From the NCBI RefSeq assembly GCF_003854895.1, contig NZ_CP033966.1:1488001-1552000 (forward strand): DNA of 64,000 nucleotides. Reading direction: 5' to 3'. A program made the translations under genes and the position numbers. The notes below the pieces were generated by a model. It had not been told where the DNA came from and did not search any database. It saw only the letters and a list, made by a program, of their open reading frames with translations. The stretch comes from Pigmentiphaga sp. H8. Its GTDB lineage: Bacteria; Pseudomonadota; Gammaproteobacteria; Burkholderiales; Burkholderiaceae_B. This document shows positions 32,255 through 40,893 of the stretch, one piece after another (position 1 is the stretch's first letter; each line of letters starts with the position of its first letter).

Positions 32255-33187
32255 ATGATTACTCCCGCACGCGATATCTATTCCTCGCGCGCCGACCGCG
32301 CAGCCGGCATCGTGCAGCGGCGCGACCCCGTGGTATACGGCAGCGCCAAGATGGAGCCGGGCTCCGGCCTGGATGCCGAACAACTGGGCGCCTACGAGCG
32401 CAACGGCTACATCCTGCTGAAGAACTTCTTCTCCTCGCAGGAAACGCAGGCCCTGAAGCGCGAGGTCGAGCGGCTGGTGCGCGATCCCGCCATCCGCCGC
32501 CGCGAGGAGGCCATCACCGAAAAGGGCACCGACGTCGTCCGGTCGGTGTTCATGGTCCACAAGCTGAGCAAGTTGCTCGGCCGCATGTCGCAGGACATGC
32601 GACTGGCCAACATCGCCAAACAGATTCTGGGTTCCGACGTTTACATCCATCAGTCGCGCGCCAACATGAAGCCGGGCTTCAAGGGCAAGGAGTTCTACTG
32701 GCACTCGGACTTCGAAACCTGGCACGTGGAGGACGGCATGCCCGCCATGCGGGCGCTGAGCTGCTCGGTGCTGCTGACCGACAACGACGCCAGCAACGGG
32801 CCGCTGATGGTGGTGCCCGGCTCGCACCGGCAGTTCGTCTCGTGCGTGGGCGAGACCCCGCAGGACCACTACAAGCAGTCGCTGAAGAAGCAGGAGTACG
32901 GCGTGCCCGATCCCGTCAGCCTGCAACTGCTGGTGGACCAGGGTGGCATCGACGTGCTGACGGCACCCGCCGGCTCGGTCGTGTTTTTCGACTGCAACAC
33001 CATGCATGGATCGAACAGCAACATCTCGCCCTATCCGCGATCCAATGTGTTCATGGTGTATAACAGCGTGGAAAATACCCTGAACCCCCCCAGGTACGGC
33101 CTGAATCCGCGGCCGGAGTTCATCGCCACGCGCGAAAGCTTCGCGCCCATCCAGGCGGTGGAGCCCGGCTACCTGCGGTCGGTCTGA
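32255..33187 (+). CDS. ectD: Ectoine 5-hydroxylase
   Basis: A 310-residue Fe(II)/2-oxoglutarate dioxygenase that converts ectoine to 5-hydroxyectoine. The EctD signature FYWHSDFETWHVEDGMP is present; the iron triad is H150, D152 and H251 (in NTMHGSNSN), and SPYPRSNVF contains the 2-oxoglutarate arginine. A GAAAGGAGG site precedes the ATG. It follows ectC by 70 bp as the last gene of the operon, so the organism should make both compatible solutes. Confidence 0.97.
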   Translation: MITPARDIYSSRADRAAGIVQRRDPVVYGSAKMEPGSGLDAEQLGAYERNGYILLKNFFSSQETQALKREVERLVRDPAIRRREEAITEKGTDVVRSVFMVHKLSKLLGRMSQDMRLANIAKQILGSDVYIHQSRANMKPGFKGKEFYWHSDFETWHVEDGMPAMRALSCSVLLTDNDASNGPLMVVPGSHRQFVSCVGETPQDHYKQSLKKQEYGVPDPVSLQLLVDQGGIDVLTAPAGSVVFFDCNTMHGSNSNISPYPRSNVFMVYNSVENTLNPPRYGLNPRPEFIATRESFAPIQAVEPGYLRSV

Positions 33188-33322
33188 CGCCACGCAGTCG
33201 GTCCGACCGGCAACGGCGCCTCCGGGCGCCCTTGCCGCAGGAAGCGGCGCCGGACCGGTCCGGCCGGGATCGGGTATAAACGCACCTGGCCGTTTGCGGC
33301 CGCTTCCTAGGACACCCGAGTT

Positions 33323-33688
33323 ATGCAACGCATCATGCTTCGCGCCAAGATTCACCGTGTCGCGGTGACTCAGGCCGATCTGAACTATGAAGGCTCGTGC
33401 GGAATCGACGAAGATTTCCTCGATGCCGCCGGCATGAAAGAGTACGAGAAGATCGAGCTCTACAACATCAACAACGGCGAGCGCTTCTCCACCTACATCA
33501 TCAAGGGCAAGCGCGGCAGCGGCGAAATCTCGCTGAACGGCGCGGCCGCGCGGCGCGCCCACGTGGGCGACCTGATGATCATCTGCACCTACGGCCCCAT
33601 GACGGACGCGGAAGCGGCCGAGCACAAGCCCATCGTGGTGCTGGTCGACGAGAACAACCGCATCAAAGAAGTGATCCGGAAGTCCTGA
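33323..33688 (+). CDS. panD: Aspartate 1-decarboxylase precursor
   Basis: A 121-residue pyruvoyl enzyme making beta-alanine for pantothenate and coenzyme A. Self-cleavage occurs between G24 and S25 in NYEGSCGID, the conserved site; YNINNGERFSTYIIKGKRGSG and NGAAARRAHVGDLMIICTYG are standard PanD motifs. It begins 136 bp after ectD, with a TATAAA at 33275-33280 that may be its -10, so it is likely a separate unit. LysE follows after 16 bp. Confidence 0.97.
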   Translation: MQRIMLRAKIHRVAVTQADLNYEGSCGIDEDFLDAAGMKEYEKIELYNINNGERFSTYIIKGKRGSGEISLNGAAARRAHVGDLMIICTYGPMTDAEAAEHKPIVVLVDENNRIKEVIRKS

Positions 33689-33704
33689 GCCTGCCGGTGC
33701 GCCG

Positions 33705-34319
33705 ATGCAGGCCGATCTGCTGCTCTTCCTTTCCCTGTCGGTGGGCGTGACCATCGCGCCCGGCCCGGACAATCTCCAGGTACTTGCTCGTTCCCTCGGC
33801 CAGGGCCGCGCCGCCGGCATCGCCGCCGCGCTGGGCTTCGCCTCGGGTTGTTTGTTCCACACCACCCTGGCCGTGCTGGGCGTGGCGGCGCTGCTCAAGG
33901 CGTCGCCCATGGCGTTCGACGCGATCCGCCTGGCCGGCGCCGCCTACCTGATGTGGCTGGCGGTGCAGGTGCTGCGCAGCCGGGGCGGCTTCTCGCCCAC
34001 GGGCGGCCCGCCGCCGCTCGGGTTCGCGCGCATCTTCGGCCAGAGCGTGCTGGCCAACATGCTGAACCCCAAGGTCACGCTGTTCTTCGTGGTCTTCCTG
34101 CCCCAGTTCGTCAATCCCTGGGTCGGGCATCCCGACTGGCAGATGCTGTGGCTGGGGGTGATCTTCATGATCCAGGCGGCGGTGGTGTTCTGCCTGATCG
34201 CCTGGTTCGCCGGCCTGCTGGGGCAGTTGCTCAGGCGCCGGCCGCAGGTGGGCGTGTGGCTGGACCGGCTGGCGGGCCTTATTTTCCTGTTCCTGGCGGT
34301 ACGTATCGTGTGGGAGTAG
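33705..34319 (+). CDS. LysE family amino-acid exporter
   Basis: A 204-residue membrane protein with six hydrophobic segments. VGVTIAPGPDNLQVLARSLGQGRAAG near the N-terminus contains the RhtB/LysE signature G-P-x-P/D-N, and NPKVTLFFVVFLPQFV is the second conserved segment. Family members export lysine, threonine, homoserine lactone or similar solutes; the substrate here is not known. Its 3' end overlaps the convergent epimerase-like gene by 41 bp. Confidence 0.92.
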   Translation: MQADLLLFLSLSVGVTIAPGPDNLQVLARSLGQGRAAGIAAALGFASGCLFHTTLAVLGVAALLKASPMAFDAIRLAGAAYLMWLAVQVLRSRGGFSPTGGPPPLGFARIFGQSVLANMLNPKVTLFFVVFLPQFVNPWVGHPDWQMLWLGVIFMIQAAVVFCLIAWFAGLLGQLLRRRPQVGVWLDRLAGLIFLFLAVRIVWE

Positions 34320-35340
34320 GCCGTCCTGCGGCGAACCACTCATCCAGGGCATGCCGCACGGTGGGGTGGCGCAGGCGCACGCGTAGTTCGTCCACCAGGC
34401 GGCGGTTGTCCAGGCGCCGGGATTCCTGCATGAAGGACCACATCGCCGGGCTGACCGCGGCGCGGACCTGCGCCGCCGGCAGGCTGGGCGGGCGCGGCAG
34501 GCGGGCGGCGTCGGCGACGGCGTCGAAGTAGTCGCCCATCTTCAGGTCCTGGCCGTCGGCGGCATGGACGATGCGCTGCGGGCGGCCGCGATACAGCGCG
34601 GCTTCCAGGGCGCGGGCGAGATCGCCGATTTCAATGTGGTTGGTGTAGACGTCCTCGCCGGGCGCCAGGCGTGGCAGGCCGGTGCGCAGCCGTTCCAGCG
34701 GCAGCCGGTCGCGGCCGTAGATGCCCGGGATGCGCAGCACGACGGCGCGCCAGGGGGCCAGGCCCAGGCGCGCCTGGCGGGCGCGCGCCGGGCCGGGAGC
34801 CCGCCAGGCGGCCTCGGCCGCCACCCGGCGCCGGCCTCGGGGCGATGCGGGGCGCACGGGAGCCGTCTCGGACAGCCTGCGGCCCCGGGCGTCGCCATAG
34901 ACGCCGGTCGTGCTGGCATAGACCACCCTGACCGGCCTGGCCGTCCGGGCCAGGGCGCCGCGGCCCGGTTTGGCTACAATGGCGGCGTGCCGGATCTGCC
35001 GTGGGCCGGGGCCCATCGCGGCCGGCCGCCGCAGGACGGCGGCCAGCCTGCGAGAGCGCGGATCGCCTTCGCCCTGCCCGTGCGGAGGGGCCAGCATCAG
35101 GACGTCGGCGGCCAAGCCGCGCAGGCGGGCCAGTTGCCGCGGACAGTCCAGGTCGCCCAGCAGCGGAATGGCGCCCGCGGCGCGCAGCTCGGGCAGCCGC
35201 TGCGGACTGGACGTCAGCGCGAACACCCGTCTGCGGCCCGCCAGCCGCTCCAGGACGTGCATGCCCGTGTCGCCGCAGCCGACGATCAACAGGCGCGGGC
35301 GGCCCAGGCGCCGGGCATGCGCGGGCTGCGGGATATTCAT
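34279..35340 (-). CDS. NAD(P)-binding epimerase/SDR-like protein (YeeZ-like)
   Basis: A 353-residue Rossmann protein. LLIVGCGDTGMHVLERL (about residues 17-33) is the dinucleotide site, VVYASTTGVYGDARG the SDR strand-4 region, and VLRIPGIYGRDRLPLERL the extended-SDR segment. The catalytic Y-x3-K is not evident (RGRRRVAAE where YxxxK would be), as in other YeeZ-like members, so catalytic ability is uncertain. It is divergent from the AscD-like flavoreductase and overlaps lysE convergently. Confidence 0.8.
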   Translation of the reverse strand: MNIPQPAHARRLGRPRLLIVGCGDTGMHVLERLAGRRRVFALTSSPQRLPELRAAGAIPLLGDLDCPRQLARLRGLAADVLMLAPPHGQGEGDPRSRRLAAVLRRPAAMGPGPRQIRHAAIVAKPGRGALARTARPVRVVYASTTGVYGDARGRRLSETAPVRPASPRGRRRVAAEAAWRAPGPARARQARLGLAPWRAVVLRIPGIYGRDRLPLERLRTGLPRLAPGEDVYTNHIEIGDLARALEAALYRGRPQRIVHAADGQDLKMGDYFDAVADAARLPRPPSLPAAQVRAAVSPAMWSFMQESRRLDNRRLVDELRVRLRHPTVRHALDEWFAAGRPTPTRYVPPGTGK

Positions 35341-35372
35341 CGTATTTCCATCGTTTTCATAGGATCCAGGTG

Positions 35373-36419
35373 ATGAGTCATCAGGTCACCGTTCTGCCCA
35401 GTGGTCATCGGTTCACGGTCGAACATGGCCAGACCGTGCTCGATGCGGCGCTGCAGGCAGGCGTAATGTTGCCCTATAGCTGCAAGAATGGGGCATGTTC
35501 GTCGTGCAAGGGCAAGCTGGTCGCGGGTGAGATCGAGCTCGGCCCCCACCAGGCCCAGACGCTGACGCCCGAAGAGGCCGGGCTGGGCCTGACCCTGTTC
35601 TGCGTGGCGCGGCCGCTGACCGATCTCACCATCGAGGCGCGCGAAGTCCAGGGTATCGCCGACATCCCCATCCGCAAGATGCCCTGCCGGGTCCAGGGCC
35701 TGGCCGAGGCGGCGCCCGACGTGCGCATCGTCCGCCTGCAATTGCCGGCCACCGAGCAGTTGCGCTTCAACGCCGGACAATACGTCGAGATCATCATGAA
35801 GGACGGGCGGCGCCGTTCGTACTCCATGGCCAACGCGCCGCACGAGGAAGGCGGACTGGTGCTGCACATCCGCCACCTGCCCGGCGGCGCCTTCACCGAT
35901 CATGTGTTCGGCGCGGGCGCGACCCAGTTGAAGGAACGCGACATCCTGCGCTTCGAGGGGCCGTTCGGTTCGTTCTTCCTGCGCGAGGACAGCCACAAGC
36001 CCATCGTGATGGTGGCCAGCGGCACCGGCTTCGCGCCCATCCGGGCCATGGTCGAGCACATGGTCCACAAGGACATGCGCCGCCCGGTCCACCTGTACTG
36101 GGGCGGACGGCGACCGCGCGACCTGTACATGGACGAGGCCGCCCGGGAATGGGCCCGCGCCCGCCCCGATTTCCGCTACGTGCCCGTGGTGTCGGACGCG
36201 CTGCCCGATGACGCCTGGACCGGCCGCACGGGCTTCGTGCACCAGGCCGTCATGGCCGACCTGCCCGATCTTTCCGGCCACCAGGTGTACGCCTGCGGGG
36301 CGCCCATCGTGGTGGAGTCGGCGCATAGGGATTTTGTACAACAGTGCGGGCTGCCCGATGACGAGTTTTATGCGGACTCTTTCACGTCCGAGGCAGACAT
36401 CGCCCGCAACACGGTGTAA
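35373..36419 (+). CDS. 2Fe-2S/FAD/NAD reductase (CDP-6-deoxy-delta-3,4-glucoseen reductase-like, AscD)
   Basis: A 348-residue electron-transfer flavoprotein. An N-terminal plant-type ferredoxin domain has C37, C42, C45 and C77 for the 2Fe-2S cluster. An FAD-binding barrel with RSYS (148-151) follows, then an NAD domain with VMVASGTGFAPIRA (about residues 218-231) and CGAPIVVESA. The order is that of AscD/RfbI-type reductases and of benzoate- or phenol-type oxygenase reductases. The ATG at 35373 overlaps no other gene; GGATCCAGG lies upstream. No sugar genes are adjacent, so it may serve an oxygenase elsewhere. An intrinsic terminator follows. Confidence 0.9.
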   Translation: MSHQVTVLPSGHRFTVEHGQTVLDAALQAGVMLPYSCKNGACSSCKGKLVAGEIELGPHQAQTLTPEEAGLGLTLFCVARPLTDLTIEAREVQGIADIPIRKMPCRVQGLAEAAPDVRIVRLQLPATEQLRFNAGQYVEIIMKDGRRRSYSMANAPHEEGGLVLHIRHLPGGAFTDHVFGAGATQLKERDILRFEGPFGSFFLREDSHKPIVMVASGTGFAPIRAMVEHMVHKDMRRPVHLYWGGRRPRDLYMDEAAREWARARPDFRYVPVVSDALPDDAWTGRTGFVHQAVMADLPDLSGHQVYACGAPIVVESAHRDFVQQCGLPDDEFYADSFTSEADIARNTV

Positions 36420-36429
36420 TGTTTATCGA

Positions 36430-36450
36430 CCCGCCGCGTCGGCGGGTTTT
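36430..36450 (+). terminator. Intrinsic terminator after the AscD-like gene
   Basis: CCCGCCG (36430-36436), loop CGT, CGGCGGG (36440-36446), then TTTT. Starts 11 bases after the stop codon. Confidence 0.9.
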
Positions 36451-36487
36451 CCATTTTCCGCCCCCGGGCACGCAAGGAGTTTGAGTC

Positions 36488-37678
36488 ATGGAATTCGGCC
36501 AGTTCAACGTCAACGCCCTCATGGAGATCACGCAGCGCCCGGACCTCGTGTTCGTCCGAGGGCAGGGGTCGTGGCTGGAGGACCATGCAGGCAAGCGATA
36601 CCTCGATTTCATCCAGGGCTGGGCGGTCAACTGCCTGGGGCACTGCCCGCCGGAAATCGTCAAGGCGGTGCAGGCGCAGGCAGGCCTGCTGCTGAACCCG
36701 TCGCCGGCCTTCTACAACCTGCCGTCGATCGAGCTGGCCACGCGCCTGACCGAGGCCTCGTGCTTCGACCGCGTGTTCTTCGCCAATAGCGGCGCCGAAG
36801 CCAACGAAGGCGCGATCAAGCTCGCGCGCAAGTGGGGCCAGGTCCACAAGCAGGGCGCTTTCAAGATCATCACCTTCAACCACAGCTTCCATGGCCGCAC
36901 GCTGGCGACCATGTCCGCCTCGGGCAAGCCGGGCTGGAGCACGATCTTCGCGCCCCAGGTCGACGGGTTTCCCAAGGCGGAGCTGAACGACCTGGCCTCG
37001 GTCGAAGCGCTGGTCGACGACCAGACCGTGGCCATCATGCTGGAGCCGGTGCAGGGCGAGGGCGGCGTCATTCCCGCTACCGCCGAGTTCATGCAGAACC
37101 TGCGCAAGCTGGCCGACGCCCGCAAGCTGTTGCTGATCGTGGACGAAGTGCAGACCGGCATGGGCCGTACCGGCACGATGTTCGCCTACGAGCAGGCCGG
37201 CGTGCGGCCCGACATCATGACGCTGGGCAAGGGCATAGGCGGCGGCGCGCCGCTGGCCGCGATGCTGGCGCGTGAAGAGGTCTGCGTGTTCAAGCACGGC
37301 GACCAGGGCGGCACCTACAACGGCAACCCGCTCATGACGGCGATCGGCGTGGCGGTGTTCGACGCGCTGGCCGCTCCGGGCTTCATGGAAGGCGTGCGCG
37401 AGCGCGGGCAGTACCTGTCGCGGGAACTGGTGAAGCTGGCCGCCAAGTGGGGCATGCCCGGCGAACGCGGCAACGGCCTTCTGCGCGCGCTGATCATGGA
37501 CCGCGAAGACGGCCCCGCCATCGTCGAGCGTGCCCGCACGCTCGAACCCAACGGCCTGCTGCTGAACGCGCCGCGCGGCAATCTGCTGCGCTTCATGCCC
37601 GCGCTGAATGTGACCACCGACGAGATCGACCAGATGCTCGAACAGCTCGACGGCATCATCGCCGCCGTGCGCAAGTAG
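36488..37678 (+). CDS. argD: Acetylornithine transaminase
   Basis: A 396-residue class III PLP aminotransferase, the size of ArgD. FANSGAEANEGAIKLARKWG, EPVQGEGGV and DEVQTGMGRTG are the standard motifs, with the PLP lysine K248 in TLGKGIGGGAPLAA. It converts N-acetylglutamate semialdehyde to N-acetylornithine in arginine synthesis and may also serve succinyl-diaminopimelate. AAGGAG precedes the ATG. It is a single-gene unit between two intrinsic terminators. It is distinct from ectB, also in this window, though both are class III enzymes. Confidence 0.9.
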   Translation: MEFGQFNVNALMEITQRPDLVFVRGQGSWLEDHAGKRYLDFIQGWAVNCLGHCPPEIVKAVQAQAGLLLNPSPAFYNLPSIELATRLTEASCFDRVFFANSGAEANEGAIKLARKWGQVHKQGAFKIITFNHSFHGRTLATMSASGKPGWSTIFAPQVDGFPKAELNDLASVEALVDDQTVAIMLEPVQGEGGVIPATAEFMQNLRKLADARKLLLIVDEVQTGMGRTGTMFAYEQAGVRPDIMTLGKGIGGGAPLAAMLAREEVCVFKHGDQGGTYNGNPLMTAIGVAVFDALAAPGFMEGVRERGQYLSRELVKLAAKWGMPGERGNGLLRALIMDREDGPAIVERARTLEPNGLLLNAPRGNLLRFMPALNVTTDEIDQMLEQLDGIIAAVRK

Positions 37679-37720
37679 TCCCGGCGCCCGGGAAACCGGG
37701 CCGCCGCTGTCACGTTCAGG

Positions 37721-37753
37721 CCCCTCGTTCCGTTCTGGAGCGAGGGGCTTTTT
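37721..37753 (+). terminator. Intrinsic terminator of argD
   Basis: CCCCTCGTTCC (37721-37731) pairs with GGAGCGAGGGG (37737-37747; one G-U) over a 5-base loop, followed by CTTTTT. Confidence 0.92.
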
Positions 37754-37771
37754 CATGATTGAATGTTAGGG

Positions 37772-37789
37772 TAATCAACTAGTTGATTA
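37772..37789. promoter_or_regulatory. Perfect 18-bp palindrome upstream of the ABC importer operon
   Basis: TAATCAACTAGTTGATTA reads the same on both strands; flanking GG and ACC extend the symmetry with one extra base. It lies 70 bp before the binding-protein start. The length and form suit a MarR- or TetR-type dimer; the MarR gene at 43949 in the same gene train is the nearest candidate. Confidence 0.7.
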
Positions 37790-37859
37790 ACCAACTTTAT
37801 TCCCACAGAATCGCCCTCACTGCACAAGAAGATTCGCCACGAGACGAGGAGCAGGAGAC

Positions 37860-39023
37860 ATGAGGAAGCTGATAAGCGGGGCCATCGCGGCCGCGGCCGT
37901 GTTCTGTGCCGCCCAGGCGCAGGCGGCGACGATCAAGGTGGGCGTCATCGGACCGTTCTCCGGTCCGTTCGCCCATTACGGCAAGCTTTACAAGGACAGC
38001 GTGGAGGCCTACCTGTCCAGCCAGGGCGGCAAGTTCGGCGGCCACGAGGTACAGGTGCTTTATCGCGACAACGGCGGCCCCAATCCCAGCGGGACGCGGG
38101 CGCTGGCGCAGGAGCTGATCGTCAAGGACAAGGTCGACTACCTGGGCGGCTTCGTCTTCACGCCCAATGCGATGTCGGTGGCGCCGCTGATCACGCAATC
38201 GAAGACGCCCACGGTCATCTTCAACGCCGCCACGTCCGACATCACCGAGAAGTCGCCTTATTTCATCCGTACCTCGTACACCCTCTGGCAGGTGACCGTT
38301 CCCGCCGCGCGTTGGGCCCACAAACAGGGCAAGCGCAAGATGGTCACGGCCGTGACGGACTACGCGCCCGGCGTCGATGCCGAAACGGCCTTCAAGGCCG
38401 AGTTCGCCAAGCTTGGCGGCACGGTGGTCGAGTCCATCCGCATGCCCATCAGCACCACCGATTTCGCGCCTTTCGTGCAGCGGATCAAGGCCAGCGGCGC
38501 GCAGGGCGTCTATGTCTTCCTGCCCGGCGGGCCGCCCAACCTGGGGTTCGTCAAGGCCTACAACGAGAACGGGCTGCGCGCGGCCGGCATCGATTTCCTG
38601 GGCTCGGCCGAGACCGATGAGTTCGACCTGCAGAAGTTCGGCGACGCGGCGCTGGGCCTGACCACCGCATTCCACTACTCGGCCGCGCACGAGTCCGAGG
38701 CCAACCGCAAGTTCGTCGAGGCGCTGCGCGGGCAGAGCAAGGATGCCGTCGCGAACTATGCCTCGGTGGGCGCCTGGGACGGCATGGCCGTCATCCAGAA
38801 GATGGTCGAGTCCACCGGCGGCAAGCGCGACGGCGCGGCGGCGATCGCGGCGGCCCGCAAGCTGTCCTGGGAAAGCCCGCGCGGGCCCGTGTCCATCGAC
38901 CCGGCCACGCGCCACGTGACCCAGAACGTCTACTTGCGCAAGGTCGAGCGCAGCGGCGGCCAACTGGTCAACAGGGAAGTCGAGAACTTCGGGCCGCAGC
39001 CCGACTTCGGACTCAGGAAGTAG
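37860..39023 (+). CDS. ABC transporter substrate-binding protein, branched-chain amino-acid type
   Basis: A 387-residue periplasmic protein (Peripla_BP_6). Signal peptide at residues 1-22, ending AQAQAA; then IKVGVIGPFSGPFAHYGKLY at the mature N-terminus and a two-lobed LivK-like body with a VTAVTDYAPGVDAETAFKAEF segment. GGAG lies 7 bases before the ATG. First gene of a five-gene importer whose remaining genes are coupled by overlaps. Given the P450 system that follows, the ligand may be an aromatic acid rather than an amino acid (inference). Confidence 0.93.
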   Translation: MRKLISGAIAAAAVFCAAQAQAATIKVGVIGPFSGPFAHYGKLYKDSVEAYLSSQGGKFGGHEVQVLYRDNGGPNPSGTRALAQELIVKDKVDYLGGFVFTPNAMSVAPLITQSKTPTVIFNAATSDITEKSPYFIRTSYTLWQVTVPAARWAHKQGKRKMVTAVTDYAPGVDAETAFKAEFAKLGGTVVESIRMPISTTDFAPFVQRIKASGAQGVYVFLPGGPPNLGFVKAYNENGLRAAGIDFLGSAETDEFDLQKFGDAALGLTTAFHYSAAHESEANRKFVEALRGQSKDAVANYASVGAWDGMAVIQKMVESTGGKRDGAAAIAAARKLSWESPRGPVSIDPATRHVTQNVYLRKVERSGGQLVNREVENFGPQPDFGLRK

Positions 39024-39034
39024 GCGCCGCCGCC

Positions 39035-39898
39035 ATGCAGATCCTCGCCAACATCCTGATCGACGGGATTTCCTACGGCATGGTGCTGTTCATCATCTCC
39101 GTGGGGCTGTCCATCACGCTGGGGCTGATGCGCTTCATCAATCTCGCCCATGGCGCCTTCGCGATGACCGGTGGCTATCTGGCCGCCTGGCTGGTGCGCA
39201 CCCAATCCTGGGGCTATGCCGTGGGCGTCGCCGCCGCCGTCCTGCTGACGGCGGCGCTGGGGGCGGTGCTCGAGGCCGTCGTCCTGCGGCGCCTGTACCG
39301 CCGCTCGGAACTGGACCAGGTGCTGTTCACCATCGGCCTGGCCTTCGTGTTCGTGGCCGCCACCAATCTCGCCTTCGGGCCGCAGGTGCAACTGATCCCG
39401 CTGCCGCCCTGGCTGGCCGGCTCGGTCGACCTGGGCATGCGCACGCTGCCCATGCAGCGCGTGCTGGTCATCGCCATGGGGGCCGCGGTGGCGCTGCTGT
39501 GCGGCCTGGTGGTGGCGCGCTCGCGCTTCGGCGTGTGGCTGCGGGCGGCGGTCGACAACAAGCATGCGGCGGCCGCGCTGGGCATCAACATACGCCTGGT
39601 CAGCGGATTGACCTTCGCCGCCGGCTGCGGGCTGGCGGCGCTGGGGGGCGTGCTGGGCGCGGAGCTGATGCCGCTCGAACCCTATTACGCCCTCAAGTAT
39701 CTCGTCCTGGTACTGGTGGTCGTGGCCGTGGGCGGCATGGGCAGCATCGCCGGCACGCTGGCCGCGGCGCTGCTGCTGGGCGTGATCGAGACCGCCAGCA
39801 AGTATCTGGCCTCGGAATACGGCAGCCTGTTCTTCTTCGTCGCCATGATCCTCGTGCTGTCGGCGCGGCCCCAGGGCCTGCTCAGGAGAGCCGCATGA
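39035..39898 (+). CDS. ABC transporter permease, LivH type
   Basis: A 287-residue inner-membrane protein with about eight helices. GMVLFIISVGLSITLGLMRFINLAHGAFAM contains the LivH N-terminal signature, and GGMGSIAGTLAAALLLGVIE near residue 235 is the EAA-like coupling region. It starts 11 bp after the binding-protein stop, and its TGA overlaps the next ATG (ATGA). Confidence 0.94.
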   Translation: MQILANILIDGISYGMVLFIISVGLSITLGLMRFINLAHGAFAMTGGYLAAWLVRTQSWGYAVGVAAAVLLTAALGAVLEAVVLRRLYRRSELDQVLFTIGLAFVFVAATNLAFGPQVQLIPLPPWLAGSVDLGMRTLPMQRVLVIAMGAAVALLCGLVVARSRFGVWLRAAVDNKHAAAALGINIRLVSGLTFAAGCGLAALGGVLGAELMPLEPYYALKYLVLVLVVVAVGGMGSIAGTLAAALLLGVIETASKYLASEYGSLFFFVAMILVLSARPQGLLRRAA

Positions 39899-40893
39899 AT
39901 CGCACGGACACCGAGCGGGCCCTGGCGCCGTCGTCGCCGCTGCGGCATTGCGTCGTCATCGCCGGCGTCGGGCTGTGCGGCCTGCTGCTGCCCGACCAGT
40001 GGCCGCTGCTGGCACGCATCGCCGTGATGGCCTTGTTCGTCCTGTCGCTGGACCTGGTGGTGGGCATCGCGGGGCTGGCCACGCTGGGCCACGTGGCCTT
40101 CTTCGGCATGGGCGCCTACGCGGCCGGCATCGTCGCGTTGCGCTGGACCGCCGATCCGCTGCTGGGGCTGGCCGCGGGCGCGGCGGCCGGGGCGGCAACG
40201 GCCGCCGTCTCCGGCCTGCTGGTCCTGCGCTACCAGGGCTTCACCTTCCTGATGCTGACGGTGGCCGTGGCGCAGATCCTGCACAGCCTGGCCAACAAGC
40301 TGCGCGGCTGGACCGGCGGCGATGACGGGCTGTCGGGCTTCGCCATCGACCCGGTGCTGGGCATCGCGCCTTTCGACCTGGAAGGCAAGGTCGCCTATCT
40401 GTACGCGCTGGCGGTGCTGGTCGGCAGCTACTACGTCGTCAGGCACATCGTCGATTCCCCTTTTGGCCTGTCGGTGCGGGGCATCCACCAATGCCGGCCG
40501 CGCATGCCCGCGCTGGGCACGCCGGTGGGGCGCCAGTTGTGGAAGATCTACGTGGTCGCGGGCCTGTTCGCGGGCATGGCGGGCGCGGTGTCGGCGCAGA
40601 TCAGCGGCATCGTGGGGCTGGACAGCTTCGGCTTCTCGCTGTCGGCCGAGGCGCTCGTCATGCTGATACTGGGCGGGGCGGGGCGGCTGTACGGCGCGCT
40701 CATCGGCGCGGCGATCTTCATGGTCCTGCATCACACCGCTTCGTCAATCAATCCCTACCACTGGCTGTTCGTCATCGGCGGCCTGCTGATGGTGATCGTG
40801 CTCGTGCCGCGCGAGTCCCTCGCGTCCTGGCTCCGGGCGGTGCCCAGGCCATGGGCGAACGGCGCGCGGGCCGGCAAGCGGGAGGCCGCATGA
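39895..40893 (+). CDS. ABC transporter permease, LivM type
   Basis: A 332-residue inner-membrane protein with about nine helices. GIAGLATLGHVAFFGMGAYAAG is the LivM signature, and ALVMLILGGAGRLYGALIGA the cytoplasmic coupling loop. One notable point: the usual A-x-x-x-S/N-E-x-R-A loop after the fifth helix reads SVRGIHQCRPRMPALG, a slightly degraded form. Start and stop both overlap neighbours as ATGA. Confidence 0.93.
   Translation: MNRTDTERALAPSSPLRHCVVIAGVGLCGLLLPDQWPLLARIAVMALFVLSLDLVVGIAGLATLGHVAFFGMGAYAAGIVALRWTADPLLGLAAGAAAGAATAAVSGLLVLRYQGFTFLMLTVAVAQILHSLANKLRGWTGGDDGLSGFAIDPVLGIAPFDLEGKVAYLYALAVLVGSYYVVRHIVDSPFGLSVRGIHQCRPRMPALGTPVGRQLWKIYVVAGLFAGMAGAVSAQISGIVGLDSFGFSLSAEALVMLILGGAGRLYGALIGAAIFMVLHHTASSINPYHWLFVIGGLLMVIVLVPRESLASWLRAVPRPWANGARAGKREAA

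Noticed and set aside
33215..33230. GGCGCC-TCCG-GGCGCC hairpin after ectD
   Set aside because: Short arms that are themselves palindromic, with no T-run; too weak to call a terminator.
33249..33264. 16-bp GC palindrome GCCGGACCGGTCCGGC before panD
   Set aside because: Perfect symmetry, but GC palindromes of this size arise easily at this base composition, and no promoter element is clearly placed around it.
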